From: Rhizobium gallicum bv. gallicum R602sp
GTDB taxonomy: Bacteria; Pseudomonadota; Alphaproteobacteria; Rhizobiales; Rhizobiaceae
Assembly: GCF_000816845.1 (NCBI RefSeq)
Contig: NZ_CP006877.1
Span: forward strand, 1,679,501 to 1,743,500
Direction: 5' to 3'
Length of the DNA stretch: 64,000 nt
Shown here piece after piece: positions 1 to 8,477 of this stretch. The first letter of the stretch is position 1; each line of letters begins with the position of its first letter. The notes beneath the pieces were generated by a model. The model did no database searches. It had not been told where the DNA came from and saw only the letters and a program-made list of their open reading frames with translations. A program made the position numbers and the translations under genes.

Positions 1-1
1 A

Positions 2-460
2 GCCGCCGATCTCTCCTTCGTCATCCGCCGCGACGACAACGAAGTCAAGAAGCTGTCGCGTACCGCCCTTGAGGTTCTGGCGATCATTGCCTATCACCAG
101 CCGGTCACCCGCGCCGAGATCGAAGATATCCGCGGCGTGCAAACCTCACGCGGCACGCTGGACGTGCTGATGGAAGCAGGCTGGGTGCGCTTCCGCGGCC
201 GCCGGCGCACGCCCGGCCGGCCGGTGACGCTCGGCACGACCCGCGATTTCCTTGACCATTTCGGCCTCGAGGAACTTCGCGACCTGCCCGGGTTGGAGGA
301 GCTGAAGGGCGCCGGCCTTCTTTCCGGCCGCATTCCCGCGAATTTCAACATCCCATCGCCCTTGATGAGCGACGAACTGACCGAGGACGAGGATCCGATC
401 ACGCAGTTGGACCTTGAGGAATTGGGTCTTCTCGCGCCCGGCGGCGCCTCTGAAGATTAG
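2..460 (+). CDS. scpB: Segregation and condensation protein B, 3' part (5' end outside window)
   Basis: The frame is open from the window edge and ends in TAG at 458-460. It shows the C-terminal winged-helix part of ScpB: a stretch reading LSRTALEVLAIIAYHQPVTR, then EIEDIRGV, RGTLDVL and GRRRTPGRP. ScpB works with ScpA and SMC in chromosome compaction and segregation. The last 30 residues are an acidic tail (DELTEDEDP), common in rhizobial members. It is followed on the same strand by tatABC, the usual rhizobial order. An internal ATG at 137 is not the start because conserved ScpB sequence continues upstream of it. Confidence 0.93.
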   Translation, partial: AADLSFVIRRDDNEVKKLSRTALEVLAIIAYHQPVTRAEIEDIRGVQTSRGTLDVLMEAGWVRFRGRRRTPGRPVTLGTTRDFLDHFGLEELRDLPGLEELKGAGLLSGRIPANFNIPSPLMSDELTEDEDPITQLDLEELGLLAPGGASED

Positions 461-647
461 TGTCATCCGGTCTTTGTTTTGACACCGACGACGAAAACAA
501 TAGAGATCACTATAATTCGATACCCGGACGACTTGTCATTATGGGCGAAGCCGTGACATTAAGCGTCAATTCAAGGGGAGTTTCGATATTGGAAACGATG
601 TCGGAAACTCTTACATCGAAGAAAGATCGCAACAGGGAGTATGCGTA

Positions 648-839
648 ATGGGTTCTTTTAGCATGTGGCACTGGTTGATCGTTCTGGTCATCGTGCTGTT
701 GCTGTTCGGCCGCGGTAAGATTCCGGAGCTCATGGGCGACGTTGCCAAGGGCATCAAGAGCTTCAAGAAGGGCATCAACGACGAAGAAGCGCCGGACACG
801 GCGAAAACCGTCGATCACAAGGCCGACGAACCGAAGTAA
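648..839 (+). CDS. tatA: Sec-independent translocase subunit TatA
   Basis: This 63-residue protein has the TatA/E layout: one N-terminal membrane helix (about residues 5-21, [15 protein letters not shown]), the [12 protein letters not shown] hinge and amphipathic helix with [10 protein letters not shown], and a short charged tail. TatA oligomerises to form the pore that exports folded twin-arginine substrates. A GGGAG ribosome site lies about 8 bases before the ATG. It is first of a tatA-tatB-tatC set, 51 bases ahead of tatB. Confidence 0.96.
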   Translation: MGSFSMWHWLIVLVIVLLLFGRGKIPELMGDVAKGIKSFKKGINDEEAPDTAKTVDHKADEPK

Positions 840-890
840 CAAGTCCGGGAACGGGTGGCTTTTGCCCCGCTTCCCCTCCAGGAGCCTTGA

Positions 891-1520
891 ATGTTCGATA
901 TTGGCTGGACCGAGTTGCTTGTCATCGCGGTCGTGTTGATCGTCGTCGTCGGTCCGAAGGATCTGCCGCCGATGCTGCGCGCTTTCGGCAAGATGACGCA
1001 GCGTGCCCGCAAGGTCGCCGGCGAATTCCGCGCCCAGTTCGACGAGGCGTTGCGGGAGGCGGATCTCGATGACGTACGTCAGACGATCAGCGATGCGCAG
1101 CGGCTTAATCCGGCAAACAGCCTGCGCGAGGCGATGAACCCGCTTCGCCAGATGGGCAACGACATCAAGGCCGACCTGCAGAAGGCAACGGCGGTCGAAA
1201 ACAAGACCGAAGCGCCGCCGGTTACCGTGCCGGCGCCGTCGATGAGCCTGCCCGAAACGCCGCCTGTCGTTGCGCCGGCTCTAGAAGCGGGCCCCGCACC
1301 AGCCGTCGCCGAAAAGCCGAAGGCCGTGCGCAAGCCGCGCGCTGCCGCCGAAAAGGCGCTGCCTGCGGCTGCAACCGGGGCTGCTCCTGCTGCAAAGACC
1401 GCCGCCGCCGCGAAAGAACCGGCCGCAGCAACAAAGGCTGCGCCAGCAAAGCCTGCTTTGGCAAAGAAGACTGCAGCCGCTGCGAAGAAGACGGCGACCA
1501 GGAAAAAGGACGAGGCATGA
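891..1520 (+). CDS. tatB: Sec-independent translocase subunit TatB
   Basis: The 209-residue protein begins MFDIGWTELLVIAVVLIVV, the TatB membrane helix, followed by VGPKDLPPMLRAFGK and an amphipathic helix. TatB forms the twin-arginine receptor with TatC in the inner membrane. The C-terminal half, from about residue 105, is a low-complexity Ala/Pro/Lys tail that is probably disordered and is longer than in enterobacteria but typical of rhizobia. Its stop overlaps the tatC start by 4 bases, implying translational coupling. Confidence 0.95.
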   Translation: MFDIGWTELLVIAVVLIVVVGPKDLPPMLRAFGKMTQRARKVAGEFRAQFDEALREADLDDVRQTISDAQRLNPANSLREAMNPLRQMGNDIKADLQKATAVENKTEAPPVTVPAPSMSLPETPPVVAPALEAGPAPAVAEKPKAVRKPRAAAEKALPAAATGAAPAAKTAAAAKEPAAATKAAPAKPALAKKTAAAAKKTATRKKDEA

Positions 1521-2344
1521 GCGGTGATATCGAAGACAAGCCGCAGCCGTTGATCGAGCACCTGATGGAGCTGCGCACGCGGCTGATCTGGGCGATCGGC
1601 GCGTTTTTCGTCGCCTTTATCGTCTGCTTCTTCTTCGCCAAGCATCTCTTCAATGCCCTGGTTTACCCTTACAAATGGGCAGTCAGCTGGGCCGGCCTCG
1701 ATGTAACGAAGGCACAGCTCATCTATACGGCTCCGCAGGAGTTCTTCTTCACGCAGGTGAAGGTCGCGATGTTCGGCGGCCTTGTGATCGCCTTCCCAAT
1801 CATTGCCGCGCAAATCTACAAGTTCGTCGCCCCCGGCCTCTACAAGAACGAGCGTGCGGCCTTCCTGCCGTTCCTGATCGCATCGCCGGTCCTGTTTCTG
1901 CTTGGAGGCGCACTCGTCTATTTCTTCTTCACGCCGATGGTCATGTGGTTCTTCCTGACCATGCAGCAGGCGCCGGGCGAGGGCGATGTCGCGATCTCGC
2001 TGTTGCCGAAGGTTTCGGAATATCTGAGCCTCATCATGACGCTCGTCTTCTCCTTCGGTCTCGTGTTCCAGCTTCCGGTCGTCACGACCCTGCTTGCGCG
2101 CGTCGGCCTTCTCACCTCGCAGTGGCTTGCCGAGAAGCGCAAGTTTGCGATCGTGCTCGCCTTCGTCGTCGCCGCCGTGCTGACGCCGCCCGATCCGATG
2201 TCCCAGATCGGCCTTGCACTGCCGACGATCCTTCTCTACGAGATTGCCATCTACGCTGCGCGACTCGTGGAGCGCCAGCGTTCCCGGCAGGCGGTCGAAG
2301 AGGCGGACGGGTCTGCGGACGTTGCCAAGACGGACAGCGTTTGA
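1517..2344 (+). CDS. tatC: Sec-independent translocase subunit TatC
   Basis: This 275-residue polytopic membrane protein starts with the TatC hallmark QPLIEHLMELRTRLIW and has about six membrane segments. YKFVAPGLYKNERAAFLPF and the closing VLTPPDPMSQIGLALPTILLYEIAIY are the other conserved TatC blocks. It recognises the twin-arginine signal peptide. It overlaps tatB by four bases (ATGA) and ends about 100 bases before serS. The length is usual for rhizobia. Confidence 0.97.
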   Translation: MSGDIEDKPQPLIEHLMELRTRLIWAIGAFFVAFIVCFFFAKHLFNALVYPYKWAVSWAGLDVTKAQLIYTAPQEFFFTQVKVAMFGGLVIAFPIIAAQIYKFVAPGLYKNERAAFLPFLIASPVLFLLGGALVYFFFTPMVMWFFLTMQQAPGEGDVAISLLPKVSEYLSLIMTLVFSFGLVFQLPVVTTLLARVGLLTSQWLAEKRKFAIVLAFVVAAVLTPPDPMSQIGLALPTILLYEIAIYAARLVERQRSRQAVEEADGSADVAKTDSV

Positions 2345-2445
2345 GCGGTTCTCCGAAATTCCCTCCTGAACGCATGCAAAATATCCGGTCGAGGCCCGGT
2401 CAGGCTTTGGCCGGGTCATGTCCTTCGTAACGACCCGGAACGACA

Positions 2446-3729
2446 ATGCTCGATATCAAATGGATCCGTGAGAATCCCGAGGCGCTCGATGAAGCACTGG
2501 CCAAGCGCGGTGCGGAGCCCTTGGCCCAAAGCCTCATAGCTCTCGATGAGAAGCGCCGTTCCGCCGTACAGAGGGTGCAGGACCTGCAGTCCCGCCGCAA
2601 CGCCGCCTCCAGGGAAATTGGCGCGGCGATGGCGCAGAAGAACAGCGAGCTTGCCGAAAAGCTGAAGGCCGAAGTCGCCGAGATGAAGGTTTCGCTGCCG
2701 GCGGCCGAAGAGGAAGACCGCCAGCTGACGGCCGAGCTCAACGACGCGCTGGCGCGCATTGCGAACGTGCCGCTCGACGACGTACCGGTCGGCAAGGACG
2801 AGCGCGACAACGTCATCGCTCGCACGGTCGGCGAAAAGCCGCGCTGGAACCACACGCCGAAGGAACATTTCGAAATCGGCGAAACCCTTGGCTACATGGA
2901 TTTCGAACGTGCCGCCAAGCTTTCCGGTTCGCGCTTCACCGTGCTGACAGGACCGCTTGCGAGGCTCGAGCGCGCGCTCGGTCAGTTCATGATCGACCTC
3001 CACACGACGGAACATGGCTATAGCGAAGTCAGCTCGCCGCTGATGGTGCGCGACGAGGCCGTGTTCGGCACCGCACAGCTTCCAAAGTTCGCGGAAGACC
3101 TCTTCAGGACGACTGACGGTCGCTGGCTGATCCCGACGGCTGAAGTAACGCTGACCAATCTGGTCTCGGGTGAGATTCTCGAGCAGGAAAAGCTGCCCCT
3201 CCGCTTCACCGCGCTGACCCCGTCTTTCCGTTCTGAGGCAGGTTCGGCAGGGCGCGATACGCGCGGCATGCTGCGCCAGCACCAGTTCTGGAAGTGCGAA
3301 CTCGTGTCGATCACCGATGCCGAGAGCTCGATCGCCGAGCATGAACGCATGACGGCCTGCGCCGAAGAAGTGCTGAAGCGCCTCGGCCTGCATTTCCGCA
3401 CGATGACGCTCTGCACCGGTGACATGGGCTTCGGCTCGCGCAAGACCTACGATATCGAGGTCTGGCTGCCGGGGCAAAACGCCTATCGCGAAATCTCGTC
3501 CTGCTCGGTCTGCGGCGATTTCCAGGCGCGGCGCATGAATGCGCGCTATCGCGGCAAGGATGACAAGAGCACGAAGTTCGTTCACACGCTGAACGGCTCC
3601 GGCACCGCCGTCGGCCGCTGCCTGATCGCAGTGCTCGAAAACTACCTGAACGAGGACGGCTCGGTGACTATCCCCGACGCGCTGCTGCCCTATATGGGCG
3701 GTTTGACGAAGATCGAACGGGCGGCCTGA
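2446..3729 (+). CDS. serS: Seryl-tRNA synthetase
   Basis: The 427-residue protein is a class II aminoacyl-tRNA synthetase that charges tRNA-Ser and tRNA-Sec. The N-terminal 110 residues form the long antiparallel coiled-coil arm that grips the long variable arm of tRNA-Ser. The catalytic core shows motif 2 ([21 protein letters not shown]) and motif 3 near the C-terminus ([20 protein letters not shown]). The ATG at 2446 gives [12 protein letters not shown], a standard SerRS beginning. Four bases separate its stop from surE. Confidence 0.97.
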   Translation: MLDIKWIRENPEALDEALAKRGAEPLAQSLIALDEKRRSAVQRVQDLQSRRNAASREIGAAMAQKNSELAEKLKAEVAEMKVSLPAAEEEDRQLTAELNDALARIANVPLDDVPVGKDERDNVIARTVGEKPRWNHTPKEHFEIGETLGYMDFERAAKLSGSRFTVLTGPLARLERALGQFMIDLHTTEHGYSEVSSPLMVRDEAVFGTAQLPKFAEDLFRTTDGRWLIPTAEVTLTNLVSGEILEQEKLPLRFTALTPSFRSEAGSAGRDTRGMLRQHQFWKCELVSITDAESSIAEHERMTACAEEVLKRLGLHFRTMTLCTGDMGFGSRKTYDIEVWLPGQNAYREISSCSVCGDFQARRMNARYRGKDDKSTKFVHTLNGSGTAVGRCLIAVLENYLNEDGSVTIPDALLPYMGGLTKIERAA

Positions 3730-3733
3730 AGCG

Positions 3734-4501
3734 ATGCGCATTCTGCTCACCAATGACGACGGCATCCATGCCGAAGGTCTCGCGGCACTTGAGCGGATTG
3801 CGCGCACCCTTTCGGACGATGTCTGGATCGTCGCGCCGGAAACGGATCAGAGCGGCCTGGCTCATTCGCTGAGCCTTTCGGAGCCGCTTCGTCTGCGTCA
3901 GGTGGCCGACAAGCATTTCGCGCTCCGCGGCACGCCGACGGATTGCGTCATCATGGGCATCAAGCAGGTGATGGACATCAAGCCTGACCTCGTGCTTTCC
4001 GGCGTCAATTCAGGCTCGAACGTCGCCGACGATGTCACCTATTCGGGCACCATCGCCGGCGCGATCGAAGGCACGATGCAAGGCGTGCGCTCCTTTGCGC
4101 TGAGCCAGGCCTATAGCTATTCCGACGGCGCGCGCATCGTGCCGTGGGAGGTCGCCGAGGCCCATGCGCCGGCGCTACTCGACAGGCTGATGACGGTCGA
4201 CCTGCCGGAAGGCACTTTCCTCAACCTCAACTTCCCGAACTGCCGTCCGGCCGATGTTCAGGGTGCCGAAGTCACAGCCCAGGGCAAGCTCGCCTTCAAC
4301 CTGCAGATTGATGCGCGCTCCGACGGCCGCGGCTTGCCATATTATTGGCTGAAGTTCGGCGAGCGTGGCGGCGCCTTTGCAGAGGGCACGGATATTCACG
4401 CGCTGAAGCATAATAAAATTTCGGTAACACCTTTGAAACTGGATCTAACCGATTATTCCGTGAAGGACCGCGTGGCGCGGGCGCTTTCAGGTACGGAGTA
4501 G
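3734..4501 (+). CDS. surE: 5'/3'-nucleotidase SurE
   Basis: This 255-residue protein has the SurE opening [16 protein letters not shown], whose paired Asp residues bind the divalent metal, plus [16 protein letters not shown] and [22 protein letters not shown]. SurE is a survival phosphatase acting on nucleoside monophosphates and polyphosphate in stationary phase. It is followed by pcm six bases later, the classic surE-pcm pairing of stress and repair functions. Confidence 0.96.
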   Translation: MRILLTNDDGIHAEGLAALERIARTLSDDVWIVAPETDQSGLAHSLSLSEPLRLRQVADKHFALRGTPTDCVIMGIKQVMDIKPDLVLSGVNSGSNVADDVTYSGTIAGAIEGTMQGVRSFALSQAYSYSDGARIVPWEVAEAHAPALLDRLMTVDLPEGTFLNLNFPNCRPADVQGAEVTAQGKLAFNLQIDARSDGRGLPYYWLKFGERGGAFAEGTDIHALKHNKISVTPLKLDLTDYSVKDRVARALSGTE

Positions 4502-4507
4502 GACGTT

Positions 4508-5161
4508 TTGACGGCACGGCTGGTCGAGAAGGAAGGTTTTGCGGCGCTCGTCTTGAGGCTGCGGGCGGAGGGTATCTCAGACATCGATCTCCTGACTGCC
4601 GTCGAGCAGACGCCGCGCTCGCTTTTCGTGCCGCCGCAATTTTCCGACGACGCCTATTCCACCCGGACGATCCCGATCGAGTGCGGCTCGTTCCTGGAAG
4701 GCGTCGATCTTGCCGTCCGCATCCTGCATCTTCTGAAGGTCAAGCCCGGTCAGCGTGTGCTCGAAGTGGGTACCGGCAGCGGCTTCACCGCAGCTGTCAT
4801 CGGCCGCATCGCCGAGCGCGTGCTGACGATCGACCGCTACAAGACGCTGACGGCCAATGCGCAGCGGCGCATGGATCAGCTCGGCCTTCGCAGCATCGTC
4901 GTGCGGCAAGCCGACGGCAGCAACGGCCTGCAGGGCGAGGGGACTTTCGACCGCATCCTGGTGACGGCCGCATTCAATTCCATGCCGCGCTTTTATGCGG
5001 ACCAGCTCGTCTCCGGCGGTTCGATGATTGCGCCGCTGATGATCTCCGAGGACCAGTGCCGCATGGTCCGGCTGACGAAGACCGGCAGCCGCTTCGAGCG
5101 CGACGAGCTTTTCGACGTGCCTTATTTGCCCATCGTGCCGAGATTGGCTTCCCAGCTCTGA
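4508..5161 (+). CDS. pcm: Protein-L-isoaspartate O-methyltransferase
   Basis: The 217-residue protein is an SAM-dependent repair methyltransferase that converts damaged isoaspartyl residues. The SAM-binding motif VLEVGTGSGFTAAV is clear, and IPIECGSFLEG is a variant of the family substrate-binding stretch. The start is the TTG at 4508, with GGAG upstream; no in-frame ATG lies near enough to keep the conserved N-terminus. It forms a tight pair with surE. About 160 bases of non-coding DNA follow. Confidence 0.93.
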   Translation: MTARLVEKEGFAALVLRLRAEGISDIDLLTAVEQTPRSLFVPPQFSDDAYSTRTIPIECGSFLEGVDLAVRILHLLKVKPGQRVLEVGTGSGFTAAVIGRIAERVLTIDRYKTLTANAQRRMDQLGLRSIVVRQADGSNGLQGEGTFDRILVTAAFNSMPRFYADQLVSGGSMIAPLMISEDQCRMVRLTKTGSRFERDELFDVPYLPIVPRLASQL

Positions 5162-5332
5162 AGCCATTTTGCGAGCATTTCCAGTGTGTCCGGCGGCTAT
5201 GATTTCTCACCCGCAAAACTATGGTTATCAATTCCTCAAAAAAATCGCACTGATTCCAGCGCTTTAACCGGGTGGTAACACTAACGCGCTTTAATATACA
5301 CACGAATGGTTGAGTTATGAGTGGGTCGAGTC

Positions 5333-6925
5333 ATGCGTTTTAGCGTTTCGCCAAAGTTCGGAAAGCCGGCCGGCAATCTCTTGTTTATTACCTTGCTGGC
5401 AAGCACCGCAACGGGCTGCAGTTCGGATGTGACCCGCTTCGGCGGCCTCTTTGCCGGGTCGGGCCAGGATCAGATGACGACCGGTTCTGTACCGAGGCGG
5501 AACATGAGTGGCTCGCAGGGGGATCCGGTCCCGAGCGCCGATCTTCAGTCCGGAATGGCGCAGCCCTCATATAGTGCCAGCAATGACGCATTGAACCAGC
5601 CTTATCCGGCGGCGACCGGAACGACAAGCTCCAGCGCGCGCCTTGCGTCCGCCCCGGTTTCTGTCCAGCGCACCGAACTTGCCGCGCCGACGGGCGCATC
5701 CCCGGCGCCGTCGCGCGAAAAGCAGATCGCCATGGCGCAGCCGTTCCCGGCAGCTTCCTCCGGCTCGCAGGCTCCCCGCCAGAGGCAGGCTGCTCCGAAG
5801 CTGGCTGCGCCCGATCCGATGACGACGGGCACGACTCCGAAGGTGTCCGGATGGTCGGCGGCCAACGCGCCTACTGTGTTGGTGCGTCCGGGCGAAAATC
5901 TGGCAACGCTGGCCAACCGCTACGGCGTTCCCGAAAAGGAAATCCTCCGCGTCAACAACATGAAGTCGGCCGCTGCCATCAAGCCGGGCGAAACGATCCT
6001 CATCCCGACCTTCAACGGCGGCAGGAATGCTGCCAAGGCTTCCGCGCAGGCCGCCGACCTTTCCAAGACCGGTAAGCTTCCGCAGCCGTCGAAGACGCCG
6101 GACCAGAACCTCGCGGTGTTGCCGGGCGCAAACGCTGCTCGCGACAAGTCGCAGGCAAGCGCGGATGCTGCCGCGGGCAAGATTGCGGCCGGTGCCGGAA
6201 AGGACCCGAATGCAGGCGGCGGCACTTATACGGTCAAGCCGGGCGATTCCCTGGCCAAGATTGCCAAGGCGACCGGCACAAAGATCGATGATCTCAAGGC
6301 TGCGAACAACCTTTCCGCAAGCTCGATCCGCATCGGCCAGACACTGGCGATCCCGAACGGTTCTAGTTCCGCCGATCAGACGAAGACTGCGTCCATCCCG
6401 GCCAAGGCCGAGCCGAAGCCTGCTGCTCCGGCCGCAGTTGAAACTGCGTCCGCCCAGCCGGCCTCCTACCACGCGCCGGTCGCAACGCAGACTGTCGACG
6501 AAGTCGAGAAGAAGTCCGATGTCGCCTCCGCAGCCCCCGAATCGACCGGCATCGGCAAATATCGCTGGCCGGTGCGCGGCGCCGTCATCGCCGCTTACGG
6601 CGCGAACGTCAATGGCAGCCGCAACGACGGTATCGACATCTCGGTGCCGCAGGGAACGCCGATCAAGGCCGCCGAAAACGGCGTGGTCATCTATGCCGGT
6701 AACGGCTTGAAGGAGCTCGGCAACACCGTCCTCATCCGCCACGACGACGGCACGGTGACCGTCTACGGCAATGCCGACACGCTGAGCGTCGCCCGCGGCC
6801 AGAAGATCCAGCGCGGCCAGACCGTCGCCGTCTCGGGCATGAGCGGCAGCGTCAAGCAACCGCAGGTCCACTTTGAAGTCCGCAAGGACGCCTCGCCGGT
6901 CAATCCGATCACCTTCCTCGAGTAG
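5333..6925 (+). CDS. NlpD-like lipoprotein: two LysM domains and a degenerate LytM/M23 domain
   Basis: The 530-residue product (ATG 5333 preferred; an in-frame GTG lies at 5321) has a signal peptide ending in a lipobox-like ATGC with Cys29. Long Ala/Pro/Ser linkers follow, then LysM domains at about 181-226 and 298-342 and a LytM/M23 fold at about 410-530. The zinc ligands of active LytM enzymes are missing: the first His position reads RNDGIDI and the HxH motif reads QVHFE. This matches the NlpD/EnvC class, which activates amidases rather than cutting murein. Likely role: periplasmic control of septal amidase. Known annotations may call it a peptidase; the residues argue otherwise. Confidence 0.88.
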   Translation: MRFSVSPKFGKPAGNLLFITLLASTATGCSSDVTRFGGLFAGSGQDQMTTGSVPRRNMSGSQGDPVPSADLQSGMAQPSYSASNDALNQPYPAATGTTSSSARLASAPVSVQRTELAAPTGASPAPSREKQIAMAQPFPAASSGSQAPRQRQAAPKLAAPDPMTTGTTPKVSGWSAANAPTVLVRPGENLATLANRYGVPEKEILRVNNMKSAAAIKPGETILIPTFNGGRNAAKASAQAADLSKTGKLPQPSKTPDQNLAVLPGANAARDKSQASADAAAGKIAAGAGKDPNAGGGTYTVKPGDSLAKIAKATGTKIDDLKAANNLSASSIRIGQTLAIPNGSSSADQTKTASIPAKAEPKPAAPAAVETASAQPASYHAPVATQTVDEVEKKSDVASAAPESTGIGKYRWPVRGAVIAAYGANVNGSRNDGIDISVPQGTPIKAAENGVVIYAGNGLKELGNTVLIRHDDGTVTVYGNADTLSVARGQKIQRGQTVAVSGMSGSVKQPQVHFEVRKDASPVNPITFLE

Positions 6926-6947
6926 GTAAAGCGTCTCGGGGAAGTGC

Positions 6948-6974
6948 AAAAGCCCGGCTGGCCGCCGGGCTTTT
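6948..6974. terminator. Bidirectional Rho-independent terminator
   Basis: A perfect 10-base stem (AAAAGCCCGG with its complement CCGGGCTTTT) around a 7-base loop sits between the NlpD-like gene and the convergent DUF815 gene. It carries T runs on both strands, so it can end both transcripts. Confidence 0.85.
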
Positions 6975-7001
6975 GTCGTTTTGCAGCAGCCGTAGCTCGG
7001 C

Positions 7002-7874
7002 TCAGTCGCGGGCGAGCGCGACGCGCATGCGCCCTGCGAGATCCTGGATGTACTGCCATGCGACACGGCCGGAGCGCGCACCGCGCGTGGTCGCCCATTC
7101 CAGCGCTTCCGCATGCATCTTCTTGCGATCGAGCGTCAGCTTGAAATGCTCGGCATAGCCGTCGATCATCATGAGATAGTCTTCCTGGCTGCATTTGTGG
7201 AAGCCGAGCCAAAGGCCGAAACGGTCGGAAAGCGATACCTTCTCTTCGACGGCCTCGGATGGATTGATCGCGGTCGACTGCTCGTTCTCCATCATATGCC
7301 GTGGCAGCAGGTGGCGACGGTTGGAGGTAGCGTAGAAAAGCACGTTGTCCGGCCGGCCTTCGATGCCGCCGTCAAGCGCTGCCTTGAGCGACTTGTAGGC
7401 GGTATCGTCATGGTCGAAGGAAAGGTCGTCGCAGAAAACGATGACGCGATGGGGCACCTCCTTCAGGATATCAAGCAGGGTCGGAAGGCTCGCAATGTCC
7501 TCGCGATGCACTTCTACAAGCTTCAGCGAAACGCCGCTTTCGCGCCGCACGTCCTCATGCACGGCTTTGACCAGCGACGACTTGCCCATGCCGCGCGCGC
7601 CCCAGAGTAGCACGTTGTTGGCGGCAAATCCCTCGGCAAAGCGCACCGTGTTTTCGTGCAGGATGTCACGCACGTGGTCGACGCCGCGGATGAGCTTCAA
7701 GGCAACGCGGTTCGGCCGCGCGACGGGCTGCAGATGCGTGCGGGCAGGCGACCAGACGAAACAGTCGGCGCCGTTCCAGTCGTTGACGCCGGGCGCCGGG
7801 CCTGCCAGCCGCTCGACCGCATTGGCAAGCCGCCTCAGCTCCTGCAAGATGACGCTGTTCAATTCTTCGGCCAT
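7002..7874 (-). CDS. DUF815-family P-loop ATPase
   Basis: The 290-residue protein is an AAA-like ATPase of the DUF815 family. Walker A is LLWGARGMGKSSL and a Walker B-like VIVFCDDLSFD follows. Other family signatures are ATSNRRHLLPRHM and LSDRFGLWLGFH. The frame runs upstream to 8021, but the ATG at 7874 (MAEELN) has a perfect AGGAGGA site six bases ahead and was chosen. The function of the family is not established. It lies alone on the - strand between two + strand units. Confidence 0.9.
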   Translation of the reverse strand: MAEELNSVILQELRRLANAVERLAGPAPGVNDWNGADCFVWSPARTHLQPVARPNRVALKLIRGVDHVRDILHENTVRFAEGFAANNVLLWGARGMGKSSLVKAVHEDVRRESGVSLKLVEVHREDIASLPTLLDILKEVPHRVIVFCDDLSFDHDDTAYKSLKAALDGGIEGRPDNVLFYATSNRRHLLPRHMMENEQSTAINPSEAVEEKVSLSDRFGLWLGFHKCSQEDYLMMIDGYAEHFKLTLDRKKMHAEALEWATTRGARSGRVAWQYIQDLAGRMRVALARD

Positions 7875-8085
7875 CGCATGTCCTCCTGAATTTCCTGCCG
7901 CGGCATCCGCGCTTGTGGGTTTCGACGCGCAGTAGCATGGCCTTTCCACAGCGGAAAGGTTATGAGACAGGGGAATCGGTACGCCCGCAGGCTGTTTTTG
8001 TTGCATTCGTTCTTGCCGCAACTATAGTCCGGCCACCCGAAAAAGAGAGGCGGATATACGCCGCCCGTAGTTGAGGAGCTTATCA

Positions 8086-8433
8086 ATGTTCATCACCCCG
8101 GCATTTGCCCAGGCCGCACCGGATGCCGCTGCGTCGCCCTTCGGCTCCGGCTTCGAAATGATCATCCTGTTCGTGCCGCTGATGGTCGTCTGGTACTTCC
8201 TGCTGATCCGCCCGCAGCGCGCCCAGGCCAAGAAGCGTGCAGAAACCTTAAGCGCGATCCGCCGCGGCGACCAGGTCGTCACGGCCGGTGGCCTCGTCGG
8301 TAAGGTAACGAAGGTCGTCGACGACAAGGAACTTGAAGTCGAAATCGCTGATGGCGTGCGCGTTCGCGTGGTCCGCAGCGGCATCGCCGACGTTCGCGTG
8401 AAGGGCGAGCCCGTAAAGGCAGACGCTGCGTAA
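8086..8433 (+). CDS. yajC: Preprotein translocase subunit YajC
   Basis: This 115-residue inner-membrane protein has one membrane helix (MIILFVPLMVVWYFLLIRPQ, about 25-44) followed by the YajC core QAKKRAETLSAIRRGDQVVTAGGLVGKV. YajC associates with SecDF in the Sec holotranslocon. The ATG at 8086 has GAGGAG eight bases upstream; an in-frame TTG at 8071 is rejected because it precedes that site. secDF follows after 44 bases, the usual pairing. Confidence 0.96.
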   Translation: MFITPAFAQAAPDAAASPFGSGFEMIILFVPLMVVWYFLLIRPQRAQAKKRAETLSAIRRGDQVVTAGGLVGKVTKVVDDKELEVEIADGVRVRVVRSGIADVRVKGEPVKADAA

Positions 8434-8477
8434 TTCCGGCAGGCAGATCCAGCCGGATCAGAGGTGTCGAGACTGAA

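Noticed and set aside
1079..2446. Long antisense open frame over tatB/tatC
   Set aside because: It mirrors strongly biased codons of clear tat genes and has no recognisable domain.
5567..7114. 515-codon antisense frame over the NlpD-like gene
   Set aside because: Arg/Gly-rich translation typical of the reverse of a GC-rich gene; crosses the terminator at 6948-6974.
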